64,000 bases of DNA from Anaeramoeba ignava (Eukaryota; Metamonada; Anaeramoebidae). The notes below the pieces were generated by a model. That model saw only the letters and a program-made list of their open reading frames with translations, had not been told where the DNA came from and ran no database searches. Of this stretch, positions 11,043-22,725 are shown piece after piece. How positions within the stretch are numbered: the stretch's first letter is position 1; every line of letters starts with the position of its first letter. Both the position numbers and the translations under genes were made by a program. The stretch is taken from contig JAPDFW010000070.1 of NCBI GenBank assembly GCA_028826165.1, positions 456,501 to 520,500 of the forward strand. Direction: 5' to 3'.

Positions 11043-12240
11043 ATGGCAGACAATAATACAGAAGCAACACCACTATGTGATTGGTGCAAAATTTACACAC
11101 CAGAAAAACTAATAATCCAATGTCCGAATTGTAAATTAAATTACTGTTTCACATGTTTTTACAACAAAGTATTAAAAATATTAGAAGGAAAATGTGTTGA
11201 TGTTGAATGTGGTAATAAATTTGAATTATATCAATTCACGGATCGAAACGCGATTTACCAAATAGAAAATTCAGCGAATTTAATTAAATCAAATCGAAGC
11301 GAAAATCATTTAGTTTATGCAATTGAAAATGCAATGAAAACAGGAAGAGAAAAAATGATTTGTCCTGCACTTGAAAAGTTTAATTATTGTGATATTACTC
11401 AACATATTAATGAACAAAATACTTTTGAAATGTTTCAGTTTCATAATCCTGAAATTGTTGTTTGTGAAGATGTTGTTACTGGTTGTAAAGACCCTAAATG
11501 TCCTTATCAACATCCTAATTTGGCTCAAAAGAGAATAGGTGTTTATCAAAAAGATGTGCGGACTAAGAAAGAAAAGAATCGTAGGAATTAATTCAAAATC
11601 AAATTAAAATCAAATTAAAATCAAAATTAAATTAAAATTAAATCAAAATCAAAAATTAAATCAAAATTAAATCAAAATTAAAACTAAATCAAAATTAAAT
11701 TAAAATTAAATCAATATTAAATTAAATCAAAATTAAATCAAAATTAAATCAAAATTAAATTAAAATCAAAATTAAATCAAAATTAAATCAAAATTAAATC
11801 AAAATTAAATCAAAATTAAATCAAAATTAAATTTAAATCAAAATTAAAATTATAAAATTAAATTCAAAATTAAAATCAAATCAAAATTAAATTAAATCAA
11901 AATTAAATCAAAATTAAATTTAAATCAAAATTAAATTTAAATCAAAATTAAATCAAAATTAAAATTAAATCAAAATTAAATCAAAATTAAATTAAATCAA
12001 AATTAATTCAAAATCAAAACTAAAAAATCAAAATTTAATTAAAATTAAATTTAAATCAAAATTAAATTAAATCAAAATTAAAATTAAAATCAAATCAAAA
12101 TTAAATCAAAATTAAATCAAAATTAAATTTAAATCAAATTAAAATTAATTTTAAATTTTTGTTTAGTTTGTTTGGATTATTTATATAGAGGTTATTGTGA
12201 AGATGATGATTGTCCTTTTGAACACAAGAAAGTTCAATAA
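11043..12240 (+). CDS. RING-like plus tandem CCCH zinc-finger protein
   Basis: Exons 11043-11538 and 12167-12240 join in phase 1 to give about 189 residues. Residues 12-56 hold Cys at 12, 15, 27, 30, 35, 38, 51 and 56, a RING/treble-clef-like spacing. Near residue 140 there is a CCCH finger of spacing C-x6-C-x4-C-x3-H (CEDVVTGCKDPKCPYQH). The short second exon supplies a second one, C-x8-C-x4-C-x3-H (CLDYLYRGYCEDDDCPFEH). The matching finger is the reason for this splice. If the intron is retained, the protein would instead end at 11591 with a basic tail and one CCCH finger. CCCH fingers usually bind RNA; with a RING-like module this could be an RNA-linked ubiquitin ligase, which is inference. 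Confidence 0.7.
11592..12155 (+). repeat. AAATTAAATC repeat in zinc-finger gene intron
   Basis: The 628-base intron (11539-12166) is mostly a degenerate AAATTAAATC/AAAATTAAATC array, ending at a TTTTTGTTTAG acceptor. The sense strand is again nearly G-free. Confidence 0.92.
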
Positions 12241-12361
12241 TTTTCTATTAGTTCATTCAAATGAAAAACAATTTTAATTCTTTTTTTTTTAAAATCGGAA
12301 AAAAATTTTAATTAAAAATTTTAAAAATTTAAAAAGTTTTGAAATGAAAAAAATTTAAATC

Positions 12362-13177
12362 TTAATTCTTAATCAAAAACCAAAATTGGGCATCACAAGA
12401 CTTATCAAATTTAGCAAGAGTCAAATAAGCAAAAGAAGAAGTAGAATTATCACTAACAGTTAAACAAAGACCATTCAATTTGGAGATGATTAAAAAAGAA
12501 TTGAATTCATAAGGACGAAGAGTCCACAAATCAGAATCTGATTCTGAATAATCTTTTGCGAAAATATTTTGAGAATTTTTTTCAATTTTGCCTTCAATTG
12601 AAATAGATTTTTGCTTTTTTTTATTAAAAATTCCAAAAAACCATTGAGTATTTGTGTATTTTAAAGACCATTTCTGATCTGAACTCTGATTCATTGTATT
12701 CTGCACAATGCAATATTTGCCATCAGTTTCTAGTATTTCGATTGCTTTGCCACTTCTTCGATTTATGATTCTGTAAGTTTGTATTTTTTGAGGAATAAGA
12801 ATCCAAAATGATTGAATAAGATTTTTTTTGTTTTGATTTTTCTGTTTCTTTTGAATCTTTTCCAAGTTTGATTTCATTAAAGGGACTTTATCTTCGAAGG
12901 AGGAAATGAGAGCAAGGGATCCTTTGTCATTTTTGATATCCCAGAGCTGGAAATCGTTTTCATTTTGTTCTTGAAGAATGAAAGAATTTTTCTTTTTGAT
13001 TTCAATTTGTTTTTTAGTTGATTTGGAACGAATATAAAAATGTGGTCCTGTTGGTACGAATTTCCATAATTGTGATGTTTCTGTTGTTGGTAAATTGAGT
13101 TGTAATTTATCTCCTGAAGTTTCTAAGCATTGCATTAATTCTTTGTGAAAAATTCTATAATAAGTGTGTGCGAACAT
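12362..13177 (-). CDS. Beta-trefoil (ricin B-lectin-like fold) protein
   Basis: A single exon of 271 residues starting at the ATG at 13175-13177 (MFAHTYYRIFHKEL). The frame is open further upstream, but only through an ILILIL repeat, so I take the first Met with normal composition. Repeating Q/S-x-W motifs (SQLWKF, FQLWDI, QSFWIL, DQKWSL, SDLWTL, AQFWFL) and segments such as YRIINRRSGKAIEI are typical of ricin-type beta-trefoil repeats. Six such motifs over 271 residues fit two trefoil domains in tandem. There is no signal peptide or TM, so a cytosolic carbohydrate- or protein-binding role is more likely than a secreted lectin. No enzymatic or toxin domain is present. Confidence 0.65.
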   Translation of the reverse strand: MFAHTYYRIFHKELMQCLETSGDKLQLNLPTTETSQLWKFVPTGPHFYIRSKSTKKQIEIKKKNSFILQEQNENDFQLWDIKNDKGSLALISSFEDKVPLMKSNLEKIQKKQKNQNKKNLIQSFWILIPQKIQTYRIINRRSGKAIEILETDGKYCIVQNTMNQSSDQKWSLKYTNTQWFFGIFNKKKQKSISIEGKIEKNSQNIFAKDYSESDSDLWTLRPYEFNSFLIISKLNGLCLTVSDNSTSSFAYLTLAKFDKSCDAQFWFLIKN

Positions 13178-13189
13178 TTTTGAAAGAAA

Positions 13190-13600
13190 AATGAAAATGA
13201 AAATTAAAATTAAAATCAAAATTAAAATCAAAATAAAAATTAAAATCAAAATCAAAATTAAAATTAAAATTAAAATCAAAACTAAAATCAAAATTAAAAT
13301 TAAAATTAAAATTAAAATTAAAATTAAAATCAAAATCTAAATCAAATTCAAAATCAAAATTAAAATTAAAATCAAAATTAAAATCTAAAAGAAAATCAAA
13401 ATCAAAATTAAAATTAAAATCAAAATCAAAATTAAAATCAAAATTAAAATTAAATTCAAAATTAAAATCTAAATCAAAATCAAAAAATCAAAATTAAAAT
13501 TAAAATCAAAATCAAAATTAAAAAAAATTAAAATTAAATTCAAAATTAAAATCTAAATCAAAATTAAAATTAAATTCAAAATCAAAATTAATTTGAATGG
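13190..13600. repeat. Intergenic AAAATC/AAAATT hexanucleotide array
   Basis: The spacer between the beta-trefoil start and the RhoGEF stop is built of AAAATC and AAAATT hexamers with occasional AAATCT. It contains no credible gene. Confidence 0.92.
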
Positions 13601-13669
13601 AATAATTCTTTATTAAAAATTTTCGTATTTTAGCCATCTGAATCACTATCATTAACTTTGGTTCCTAAA

Positions 13670-16600
13670 CTATCCAAAGAAGGAACCTTTAATACTTGAG
13701 TTTTCTGTTGTTTTTTTATTATTATTATTATTCTCATATTTATTCTTAAGATCCGAAATTGCATTTTGTAAAATTTCAACCCAATCAATAAAATCATCAG
13801 AACTAGAAAAAACAAACAAAAACTTTTTCCTTGAAATTTTCATTATACAACTCCACTGAGCCAAATTGGACTTAGAAGAATAACTCAAAACACTGTTGTA
13901 ATTCAATTTAAGTGACTCAACAGGTTCTTTATCGACTGCATTTTTAAAAAGATCCAAAGTAAAGTTGCTGAACTTGACATAACGCAAATCTTTATTAACA
14001 ACAAAAAAACCACTCTTTTGGGTCGCAATAATCGGTGCTGAGGATTGCAACCTCTTCAACATCACAGGGGTTTCTTGATGTTTCTGTGATTCATCCACAT
14101 AATTTTTCTGAATATATTTATCATAAAAAAATATCATTCTTTCATCAAAATTCGCATTTGCATTTGGTTTTTCTTCTTTTGGAAGTGTAGATTCCCAGAA
14201 GATATTATTTTTCTCATTTCCAGAATCATGTAATGCAAGAATAACATTGTCGGGTAGTGAATACAAATCCTTGATTTCGACAATTCTTGAGAATTTTTCG
14301 TATTGTTCGTGGATTATCCCGCAATTTTCGCAAAGTGTCATTAATAGCTCAAGACTAACAAAGTGTATTTTCTCTATTCCACAATCTGCACACTTGTTGT
14401 TTTTCCGCAAGATTGTGTCAATAAGTATGTTCTTTCGGGCTAAAGTCAATTTATGTTTATCAGTGTATTTTTTGGAATCAATTTCCTTCATTTTTGTTTG
14501 TTTTGTGTTTTTTGATTGAAATTGAACACATAAAATCAAGTTGATGATATACAATGCTTTTTCGAGTGTAGAAACCTTAATAAAATAATACTTTTCCCAT
14601 TCAATCATTGGTGATCCGTTGTGGATCCAAATTTTGATTTCTGAAATTGGAATTTCTTGTTTTTGATCCTTTTCCATTTCTATCACCAAATGATTTAAAT
14701 AAAATAGGATTTTTGGAATAAATTTTTCTTGATTTTCATTTTCTTTTTCATTTTCTTTTTGATTTTGATTTTGATTTTCTTTTTGATTTTGATTTTGATT
14801 TTGATTTTCTTTTTGATTTTGATTTTTTTCTTGATTTTGATTTTGATTTTCTTTTTGATTTTTTTCTTCCTGTATTTCAATGCTATCAATGTGCACAATT
14901 ATTGGTCGCATTTTTTCCTTTGATTTCTTCTTTCCTTGATTCACTTTCTTCTGGAAATTTAGATTTTGCAGAAGACACTCCAAAATATTGATTGTCCAAT
15001 CCTTTGAAACTTCTTCTTTTTCAGGGAAAAAATCCCAAACTTTATTAAAAGATTCAATTGAAAAACTATAATTTTTTGAAACTTTAACTAATGTAAATTG
15101 GCTGAAATTGATTCTCTCAAGAGCATGATATGTTTCACCTTTTGGTTCTGTAATCAGCAAAAAATCAGAAAAAAGATAAAGACAAAAACGAGTAGTAATA
15201 TTTGATTTGGGAGCTCTTCCAAGTATAAGATCCTCCTTGATAAACTTCCCTATCCTTCGAGTATATTTTCTTGATCCCAGTAACCTTCTCTTGAATTTCT
15301 ATCATTTTGTTCATATTTGCTGCCTCTCCTTTCTTCTCATCCAAATATAATGCTTGTGTTTTAATTCGCGTATTTGCAACAGTCAAGTTTTGGTAATCCT
15401 CGTGTTTTTCATTGGTACTCTTGATTAATTCCCCAAGCAATAGAATGTAGCGCGGAACACGCTGAACTGGGGTTATTAGTAGTGATAGAATATTCAATCC
15501 TTCGCGTTTTTTGGAATCCATAAATTTCGCGAAATCTCGTTTTTTTGTTTGTAATTGATTGATTTGTTGGAATGCTATTGAATAATTATTTATGTAATTG
15601 GAATACACTTGGATATACGGTGCAAATTTTATGAATACATCCCCAATTAATGTTTTTTCATCCCAGTTCTTAAATCGTTCTTCCAATTGGGTCAATAAAA
15701 ATTTGTTGTAATTTAATATTTCTTCTGCTCCACAAAATATTTTTTTTAATTGATCTTTATGTGCTATTTTTTTCTTCAAAAGTTCGTAATAAATACCCAC
15801 AAATTGCTCTAAATTTTTCACATAATTCCTTTCTGTTTGATAAATTTCTTCCACAATATTTTTTCTTTTCTGTTCTTTTTTTTTCTGAGCTTCGATTTCC
15901 TTTTGTTTTTCTTCATCAATAATTGTTTCTTTTTGATTTTGTTTTTGATTTTCATCAATAATTGTTTCTTTTTGATTTTGATTTTCATCAAGATCTTCAA
16001 ATTCCAAATTTTCAATTTCTACATCATCCATACTATCAAAATCTGCACTAAAATTATCTACCTCATCAAAATCTAATGACACAAATTTTTGATCCAAAGT
16101 TGGTTGTTGTTGCTTTTGTTTCGCTTTTTCTTCTTTTTGGTTTGATTTTTTCTTTTCTTGTAATTTTTTATTTTTTTCTTTAATAAACAATTTATCATCA
16201 ATTTTATCAATATTTAATTCTTCAAAATCAATTGATTGTAATTTTTGATTTTTATTTAGATCTTCTTTTTGCTTTGATTTTTGAATAAATCTCTGGGATT
16301 TTTTAAGTTTCCTTTTTGGTTCTTGAATTGGTTCCTCAAAAATAAAGTCATGTTCGACTTCTTCAGTTTCAATTCTTTTAAACTCAAATGATTTTAATTT
16401 TTCGTTTATATTTATATTTTGATTTTGATTTTGATTTATATTTTGATTTTGATTTTGAATTAAATCTTCAAAAATAAATTCATTTCCAATATTATCCTTA
16501 TTATTTTGTGTTTTAAATTCTAATTCTTGATAATCTTTTTCTTTTGGAACTTGAACTGTCTTTATTTTTTGAAGATTTCCTGATTTTTTTTGATTAACTT

Positions 16601-18979
16601 TGTTTTGATTAATTGATTTATTTTGATTAACTGTTTTGTTTTGATTAACTGATTTGTTTTGATTAATTGATTTGTTTTGATTAATTGATTTATTTTGATT
16701 AACTGATTTGTTTTGATTAATTGATTTATTTTGATTAACTGATTTGTTTTGATTAATTGATTTGTTTTGATTAACTGATTTGTTTTGATTAACTGATTTG
16801 TTTTGATTAATTGATTTGTTTTGATTAATTGATTTATTTTGATTAACTGATGATTTTTTAGTTTGTATTGATTGAACCGTTTCATTATCAAAATTATTCT
16901 CATTTAAATCTCCAAATTTTGTTTCAATTCTTTGAATTCTTTCACGAACGCTAATATCTTGTTCTGAAATATTAATTGAGCTTTTTTTCTTCTCAACATT
17001 TGGATCTAAAATTGTTTTTTTTCTCTCAATTCTTTGAAAACGATTTTTTGAAAGTCTCCTTTGTATTGATCTTGAAACTTTAAGAGTTTGAGTGGTTTCT
17101 TTTTTGGGAGATTTTGTATCTGTTTTAGTTAATTCTTTTAAAGAAAAGATGATACCTAAAATTTCTTTTTCGTTTCCATTTGTGAAAGCTTTTTTTTTTT
17201 GAATTCAAAAGAAAGAGAATTCAGGTTATATATTTATTAATATATTTTTGGAATATTTTTAATATATTTTTTGGAATATTTTTTAATATATTTTTTGGAA
17301 TATATTTATTGGAATATATTTATTAATATATTTATTTATATATTTTTGAATATATTTATTAATATATTTTTTGGAATATTTATTAATATATTTATTAATA
17401 TATTTTTTGGAATATTTGTTAATATATTTATTAATATATTTATTTATATATTTATTTATATTTTATTTATATATTTATTTATTATATTTATTAATATATT
17501 TTTGGAATATATTTATTAATATATTTATTGGAATATTTATTTTATATATTTTAATATATTTATTAATATATTTATTGAATATTTATTAATATATTTATTA
17601 ATATATTTATTGGAATATTTATTTATATATTTATTTATATATTTATTAATATTTATTAATATATTTATTAATATATTTATTTAATATGTTTTTGGAATAT
17701 TTATTGGAATATTTATTTATATATTTTTGGAATATTTTTTGAATATATTTTTGGAATATTTATTAATATATTTATTAATATATTTATTAATATATTTATT
17801 AATATATTTATGAATATATTTATATTGGAATATATTTATTAAAATATTTATTTGGAATATATTTATTAATATATTTATTTAAATATTTATTAAAATATTT
17901 TTGGAAATATTTATTTTATATATTTTTAAAATATTTATTTATTAATGTTTTTATATTTATTGGAATATTTATTTATATTTTTGGAATATTTATTAATATA
18001 TTTATTAATATATTTATTAATATATTTATTGGAATATTTATTAATATATTTAATTTATTTAATATATTTATTTTATATATTTTTGGAATATTTATTATTT
18101 ATTATATTATTTATATTTTCTTGGAATATTTATTAATATATTTGGAATATATTTATTTTTTTTTTATTAATATATTTATTGGAATATTTATTTATATATT
18201 TATTAATATATTTCTTGGAATATTTATTTATATATTTATTTATATATTTATTTTATATATATATATATATTTATTGAATATATTTTATTTTTATATATTT
18301 ATTTATATATTTATTTTATATATTTATTAATATATTTTTGGAATATTTTTTGGAATATTTATTAATATATTTATTGGAATATTTATTAATATATTTCTTG
18401 GAATATTTATTAATATATTTATTAATATATTTTTTGGAATATATTTATTAATATATTTATTGGAATATTTATTAATATATTTTTTGGAATATTTATTAAT
18501 ATATTTTTTGGAATATTTATTAATATATTTATTAATATATTTATTTATATATTTTTTAATAACCTTCTGGCCCACAAGTTGTAAATCCATTTTGCCTTAA
18601 AAAGTTTAAACCAAGAGAAATATTTTCTCGATAAAAAGGTTCTTTTTTTGGATTTTTATTAAATCGAATTTTTTTTTTAAAAACAATTTCAATTAAATTT
18701 AAAAATAATGTTCCATCTTTTAAATCAGTTTTTAAATTATTTATTTTTAGTCCTCTTTTTGATAAATTTTCGTTACACCAACTTATCATAGACTAAAATA
18801 AATCATTTAGAAGTATATCCAAGAAAATTAAGAAATCAAATAAAAAAAAAAATTCCAAAAATTGTTCATAAATATTATTTATAAAAATAAATAAGAAAAT
18901 TGAATAATTAATTTCAAAAATTAATTGAAAAAGTTAATTCACAAACATCTTTATGTTTAGATAACTGTGAATTGAGCAT
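13670..18979 (-). CDS. CH-RhoGEF(DH)-PH-ArfGAP-PH multidomain protein, one +1 frame break
   Basis: Three exons (18979-18947, 18792-18564, 17188-13670) give about 1259 residues if one base is skipped near 15276-15278. Exon 1 (MLNSQLSKHKD) is the least certain part. Residues ~10-105 form a CH domain split by a 1375-base intron (WCNENLSKRGL ... GFTTCGPE joined to AFTNGNEKEILGIIFSL). An Asn/Gln/Lys-rich linker follows. The DH domain (~529-724) has TERNYVKNLEQF and ITPVQRVPRYILLL. A PH domain (LILGRAPKSN ... LFSDFLLITEPKG), a second PH-like segment, an ArfGAP zinc finger (C-x2-C-x16-C-x2-C near residue 1018) and a C-terminal PH follow. The architecture resembles Dictyostelium GxcDD, as I recall it. 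Likely a Rac-type GEF linking actin and membrane. The ArfGAP motif lacks the usual Arg after GIH. The C-terminal end after the Asn run at ~13720 is uncertain. Confidence 0.8.
16580..16860 (-). repeat. In-frame 18-base repeat coding S(I/V)NQNK hexapeptides
   Basis: Inside the RhoGEF linker about 15 copies of an 18-base unit encode SINQNK or SVNQNK, frame maintained throughout. Unlike the intron arrays, the unit length is a multiple of three. A flexible, unstructured spacer is likely. Confidence 0.9.
17220..18555 (-). repeat. TATATTAATAAATATTCC satellite in RhoGEF intron 2
   Basis: The intron 17189-18563 separates the two halves of the CH domain and is filled with AATATATTAATAAATATTCC-type units (sense strand). 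It begins GTTATT and ends in an A-rich AAAAAAG acceptor. The sense strand has C but practically no G. Open frames on both strands here are repeat artefacts. Confidence 0.93.
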
Positions 18980-19125
18980 TTTAAATCTAATAAAACAAAC
19001 AGAACACAACTAGAAAAAAAAAAGAAAAAAAAAATGAATTTTTTCTTTTTAAAAATTTTTTTTTCCAATTAAAAATCAAATTAAAATTCAAATTAAAAAT
19101 TAATTTTTATTTAAATCAAATTAAA

Positions 19126-19835
19126 TCAATTCAACAAAATATCAGAATCTTTTCCATAATCAGATTCAGTATATTCAATAGTAACTTTCTGTTCCTGTTT
19201 TCTAAAAACAAGAGAATGAATAAGAAGAGAAAAAAAAGATAAAATCAATGCGCTTAATTGAAGTTGAAATGCAACACCATATTTTAAACTACAACCAGCA
19301 CTATGATCTTGTGTTCTATTATAAGTTGAACTTGAATTCCAACAAGCAGCAAAAATAACAAGTCCCAAAAAAATAAACAACCAACCGCAAAAACCTAAAA
19401 GAATTGATAATTTGGATGAATGTCGATATTCAAATAAACTGTTTGCTGAGAAAATAATCCCCAATAAACTGAATAAAATGTTCACAATCATTCCTGCAAA
19501 TAAAAATTTATCGTTTTTCTTGTAATAACATATTGATATATAATGTGGATCACAATAAACTTGATTTGGATTCGTTGTTCCTATAAAATTTCCTATTGTT
19601 ATATCGCTTCGGCCATTGAAATATAAACCATTAGAACAAGAAAGTTTCAATAAATTTGGTTCTCCAATAGAAATTCCAACCTAAATAATTATTTACAATT
19701 TATTTATTAATTAATTAATTTATTATTTAATTTATTTATTAATTTATTAATTTATTATTTATTTACAAAGAGCATTGCAAGAATTAAAAGGATAAAAGAA
19801 AATCTTTTGTAAAATTTTAACCAATCCATTTCCAT
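19126..19835 (-). CDS. Claudin/PMP22-like tetraspan protein, type A, outlying member
   Basis: Exons 19835-19767 and 19680-19126 join in phase 0 to give about 207 residues. Exon 1 reads MEMDWLKFYKRFSFILLILA, a TM1/signal anchor. Exon 2 opens VGISIGEPNLLKLSCSNG, matching the ISIG at the start of exon 2 elsewhere in the family. The first loop has CYYKKNDKFLFAG before TM2. TM3 and a loop with NSSSTYNRTQDHSAGC follow, and TM4 begins LKYGVAFQLQLSALIL. The intron is short (86 bases) and has no satellite. It lies 9 kb from the main cluster, on the other strand, just downstream of the RhoGEF start. Confidence 0.68.
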
Positions 19836-20344
19836 TTTTGTGTTTTTATTTGTTTTTGTTTTTGTTTGTTTTTATTTGTTTTTTGTTTTTGTTTTTGTTT
19901 GTTTTTGTTTTTGTTTTTGTTTTTGTTTTTATTTTTGTTTTATGAAAAGAAAAAAAATGAAAAAAAAAAGTTTATGAAAAAAAGAATTTTTATTTTTTTG
20001 AAAAGAAAAAAAAATAGTTGAAACTTTTGTTTTGATTTAAAACGTTTTGAAACGAAATGAAAGTCAAATTTTGAAATGAGGAACCTAAAGAGAGAAAAAA
20101 AAATCGAAAAAAAAAAGTAAATCAGCTGATATTTGAAAAAAAAAAGATAGAGAAGAAAGTAAAAAAAAATGAAAATCAAAATGAAAATCAAAATCAAAAT
20201 CAAAAGTTCAAGTTGAAAGAAAGAACCAAAACTGATTATTTTTTTTCGTTTGTGTTTTGTTCCTCATTTTTTTTTGGAAGCTAAATAATAAATAAAAAAA
20301 TTAAAAATAAATTAAAAATAAATTAAAAATAAATGAATAAAAAA
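19836..20344. other. Intergenic A/T-rich spacer
   Basis: TTTTTG repeats (19840-19935) are followed by mixed A-rich sequence. It holds the upstream region of the 19835 gene and the 3' region of the RRM gene, both on the minus strand. No gene-like frame is present. Confidence 0.7.
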
Positions 20345-22318
20345 TTAATTTACTTCAAAAGCAACAGCGACACCAATCTTTCTTCCTCCGAATTCCTTTT
20401 CATTAAATTCAAGTGCTTTTTGTTGGTCTTCATGTGATTCAAATTCAACAAATCCAAATCCTTTACTTTTTCCAGTTCCATATCTTGCAATTTTGCATTC
20501 TTTGGTTTTGAACTTTTCGAATATTTTGGCGAATTCTTCATCTTTCATTTCAAATGGAAGGTTTGAAACATGGATTCTTGATTTGCTAAGTTCTCTTTGA
20601 TTTGGGACATAAGCAACACGGACACCAATCTTTCTTCCTCCGAATTCCTTTTCATTAAATTCAAGTGCTTTTTTCTGATCTTCATGACTTTTCAAATTCA
20701 ACAAATCCAAATCCTTTACTTCTTCCGTTTCTTAATCTGGCAATTTTGCATTCTTTGGTTTTGAACTTTTCGAATATTTTGGCGAATTCTTCATCTTTCA
20801 TTTCAAATGGAAGGTTTGAAACATGGATTTGAACATCACTGAATTCTCTTGGAGCTGAAACATAAGCAACACGGACACCAATCTTTCTTCCTCCGAATTC
20901 CTTTTCATTAAATTCAAGTGCTTTTTGTTGGTCTTCATGTGATTCAAATTCAACAAATCCAAATCCTTTGCTTCTTCCGTTTCTTAATCTGGCAATTTTG
21001 CATTCTTTGGTTTTGAACTTTTCGAATATTTTGGCGAATTCTTCATCTTTCATGTTGAATGGAAGGTTTGAAACATGGATTTGAACACTGCTTTCTTCTT
21101 TAGGTGCTCTTGATTGTCTTCTTCTTCTTCTTAATTGTTGGGGTTTTCTTTTTGGTGAGAATGAAGAGAATTGAGAATATCTTGAGTATCTTGGATAAGG
21201 AACGAATGACTAATATTAAAATTAAATTAAATTTAAATAAAATAAAATTAAATTAAAATAAAATTAAATTAAATTAAAATTAAATTAAATTAAATTAAAT
21301 TAAATTAAAATTAAATTAAAATTAAATTAAAATTAAATTAAATTAAATTAAATTAAATTAAAAATTAAAATTAAAATTAAATTAAAATTAAATTAAAATT
21401 AAAATTAAATTAAATTAAATTAAAATTAAATTAAAATTAAATTAAAATTAAATTAAATTAAAATTAAATTAAAATTAAATTAAAATTAAATTAAATTAAA
21501 TTAAATTAAAATAAAATAAAATTAAATTAAAATTAAAATTAAATTAAATTAAATTAAAATTAAATTAAAATTAAATTAAAATTAAATTAAAATTAAAATT
21601 AAATTAAAATTAAATTAAAATTAAATTAAATTAAAATTTAAATTAAATTAAATTAAAAATTAAAATTAAATTAAATTAAATATTAAATTAAATTAAAATT
21701 AAATTAAAATTAAAATAAAATTAAATTAAATACCATTGGTGGGAAATATCCTCTGTTATAATCTCGGAAAGCAAATCTTTGTTGTGGATATTGTTGATAT
21801 TGTTGTGGGTATTGTTGAAATTGTTGTTTGGGTCTGGTTAATTCAACTCTAATTGTTCTTCCTGAAACTTCAGTTCCATCAAGTTTGTCAACAACTTTTT
21901 TAGCTCCTCCCATATTTTTCATTTCAACAAATGCGTATCCTGCTGGACGACCTCTTTTTTGGGCGATTCTAACATTTACACTAAAAGAAGAATAACAAAA
22001 GAAATTTTTTAATTTAATATTTTTAATTTATATTTTTATTTATATTTTTATTTATATTTTTTATTTATATTTTTAATTTATATTTTTTATTTATATTTTT
22101 AATTTATTTATTTATATTTATTATTTATATTTTTTATTTATATTTTTAATTTATATTTTTAATTTATATTTTTTATTAATTGAAAATTGTTTATTTTATA
22201 TTTTTTTTGTTGTTTACACATCGGCAACTTTTCCAAACTCGGATTCAATTTCTTCTTCAGTCATATCAAAAGGCAAATTACCAATATAAACTGTTGGGTT
22301 GGACTTTTGTGTGTTCAT
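20345..22318 (-). CDS. Four-RRM RNA-binding protein, one +1 frame break in RRM3
   Basis: Exons 22318-22218, 21980-21734 and 21209-20345 give about 403 residues once one base is skipped near 20689-20692. RRM1 is split between exons 1 and 2 (RNP2 VYIGNLPF; RNP1-like RPAGYAFVEM). A Gln/Tyr-rich segment (QQYPQQYQQYPQQRF) and an Arg/Ser-rich linker follow. RRM2, RRM3 and RRM4 are almost identical (RNP2 IHVSNLPF, RNP1 SKGFGFVEF, then EKEFGGRKIGV), showing recent internal duplication. In RRM3 one extra base turns FVEFE-SHEDQ into FVEFEKS-stop. The layout resembles nucleolin or poly(A)-binding-type multi-RRM proteins, but I cannot name an orthologue. Confidence 0.78.
21215..21728 (-). repeat. AATTTAATTT repeat in RRM gene intron 2
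   Basis: The 524-base intron (21210-21733) is made of AATTTAATTTTAATTT blocks (sense strand) with no G or C for long stretches. Confidence 0.93.
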
Positions 22319-22725
22319 TGATTGCTTGTTTTGTGTCTTTTTATGTTTATTTTTTTATTTTTAATTTTATTAAATTTAGAAAAAAAAATTTTTTTTTTAA
22401 AAATTACGATCATTTAATTAAAATTTATATAACGTAATTTATAATTTATTTATAATTTATTTAATTTAATTTATATAATTTATTTTATATAATAAAAATA
22501 ACTTTTGATCTTACTTCTTTACTCTTTTAAAAGTAGGTGAAAACTGAAAAAAAAAAAATTAAAAAAAAAAATTAATTAAAAAAAAAATTTTTTTTTTGAA
22601 ATTATTAATTATTAATAAAAATTATTATTTTTATTCTAATTTTGACTAATTTTTTATTTTTTTTATTTTTATTTTTTAATTATTTTTTTTTTCATTTTTT
22701 TTTTTAATTAATTTTAATAAACAAA
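22319..22725. promoter_or_regulatory. Divergent intergenic region between RRM and UGGT genes
   Basis: About 400 bases separate two start codons pointing away from each other, so the promoters of both genes must lie here or overlap. It contains long A and T runs; no specific element was recognised. Confidence 0.5.

Noticed and set aside
13178-13333. N-terminal extension of the beta-trefoil frame (Ile-Leu repeats)
   Set aside because: The extension is the intergenic AAAATC array read in frame; a normal Met at 13177 begins family-like sequence.
13630-13815. Alternative C-terminus for the RhoGEF protein (ending VNDSDSDG) in another frame
   Set aside because: It would need an extra shift within an Asn-coding AAT run. 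The ending looks natural, but there is no family conservation to decide, so the longer continuous frame was kept.
17271-18590. Frames rich in Ile/Tyr/Asn in the RhoGEF intron region
   Set aside because: They come from the AATATATTTATT repeat; flanking CH-domain halves and matching phase-1 splice sites show it is an intron.
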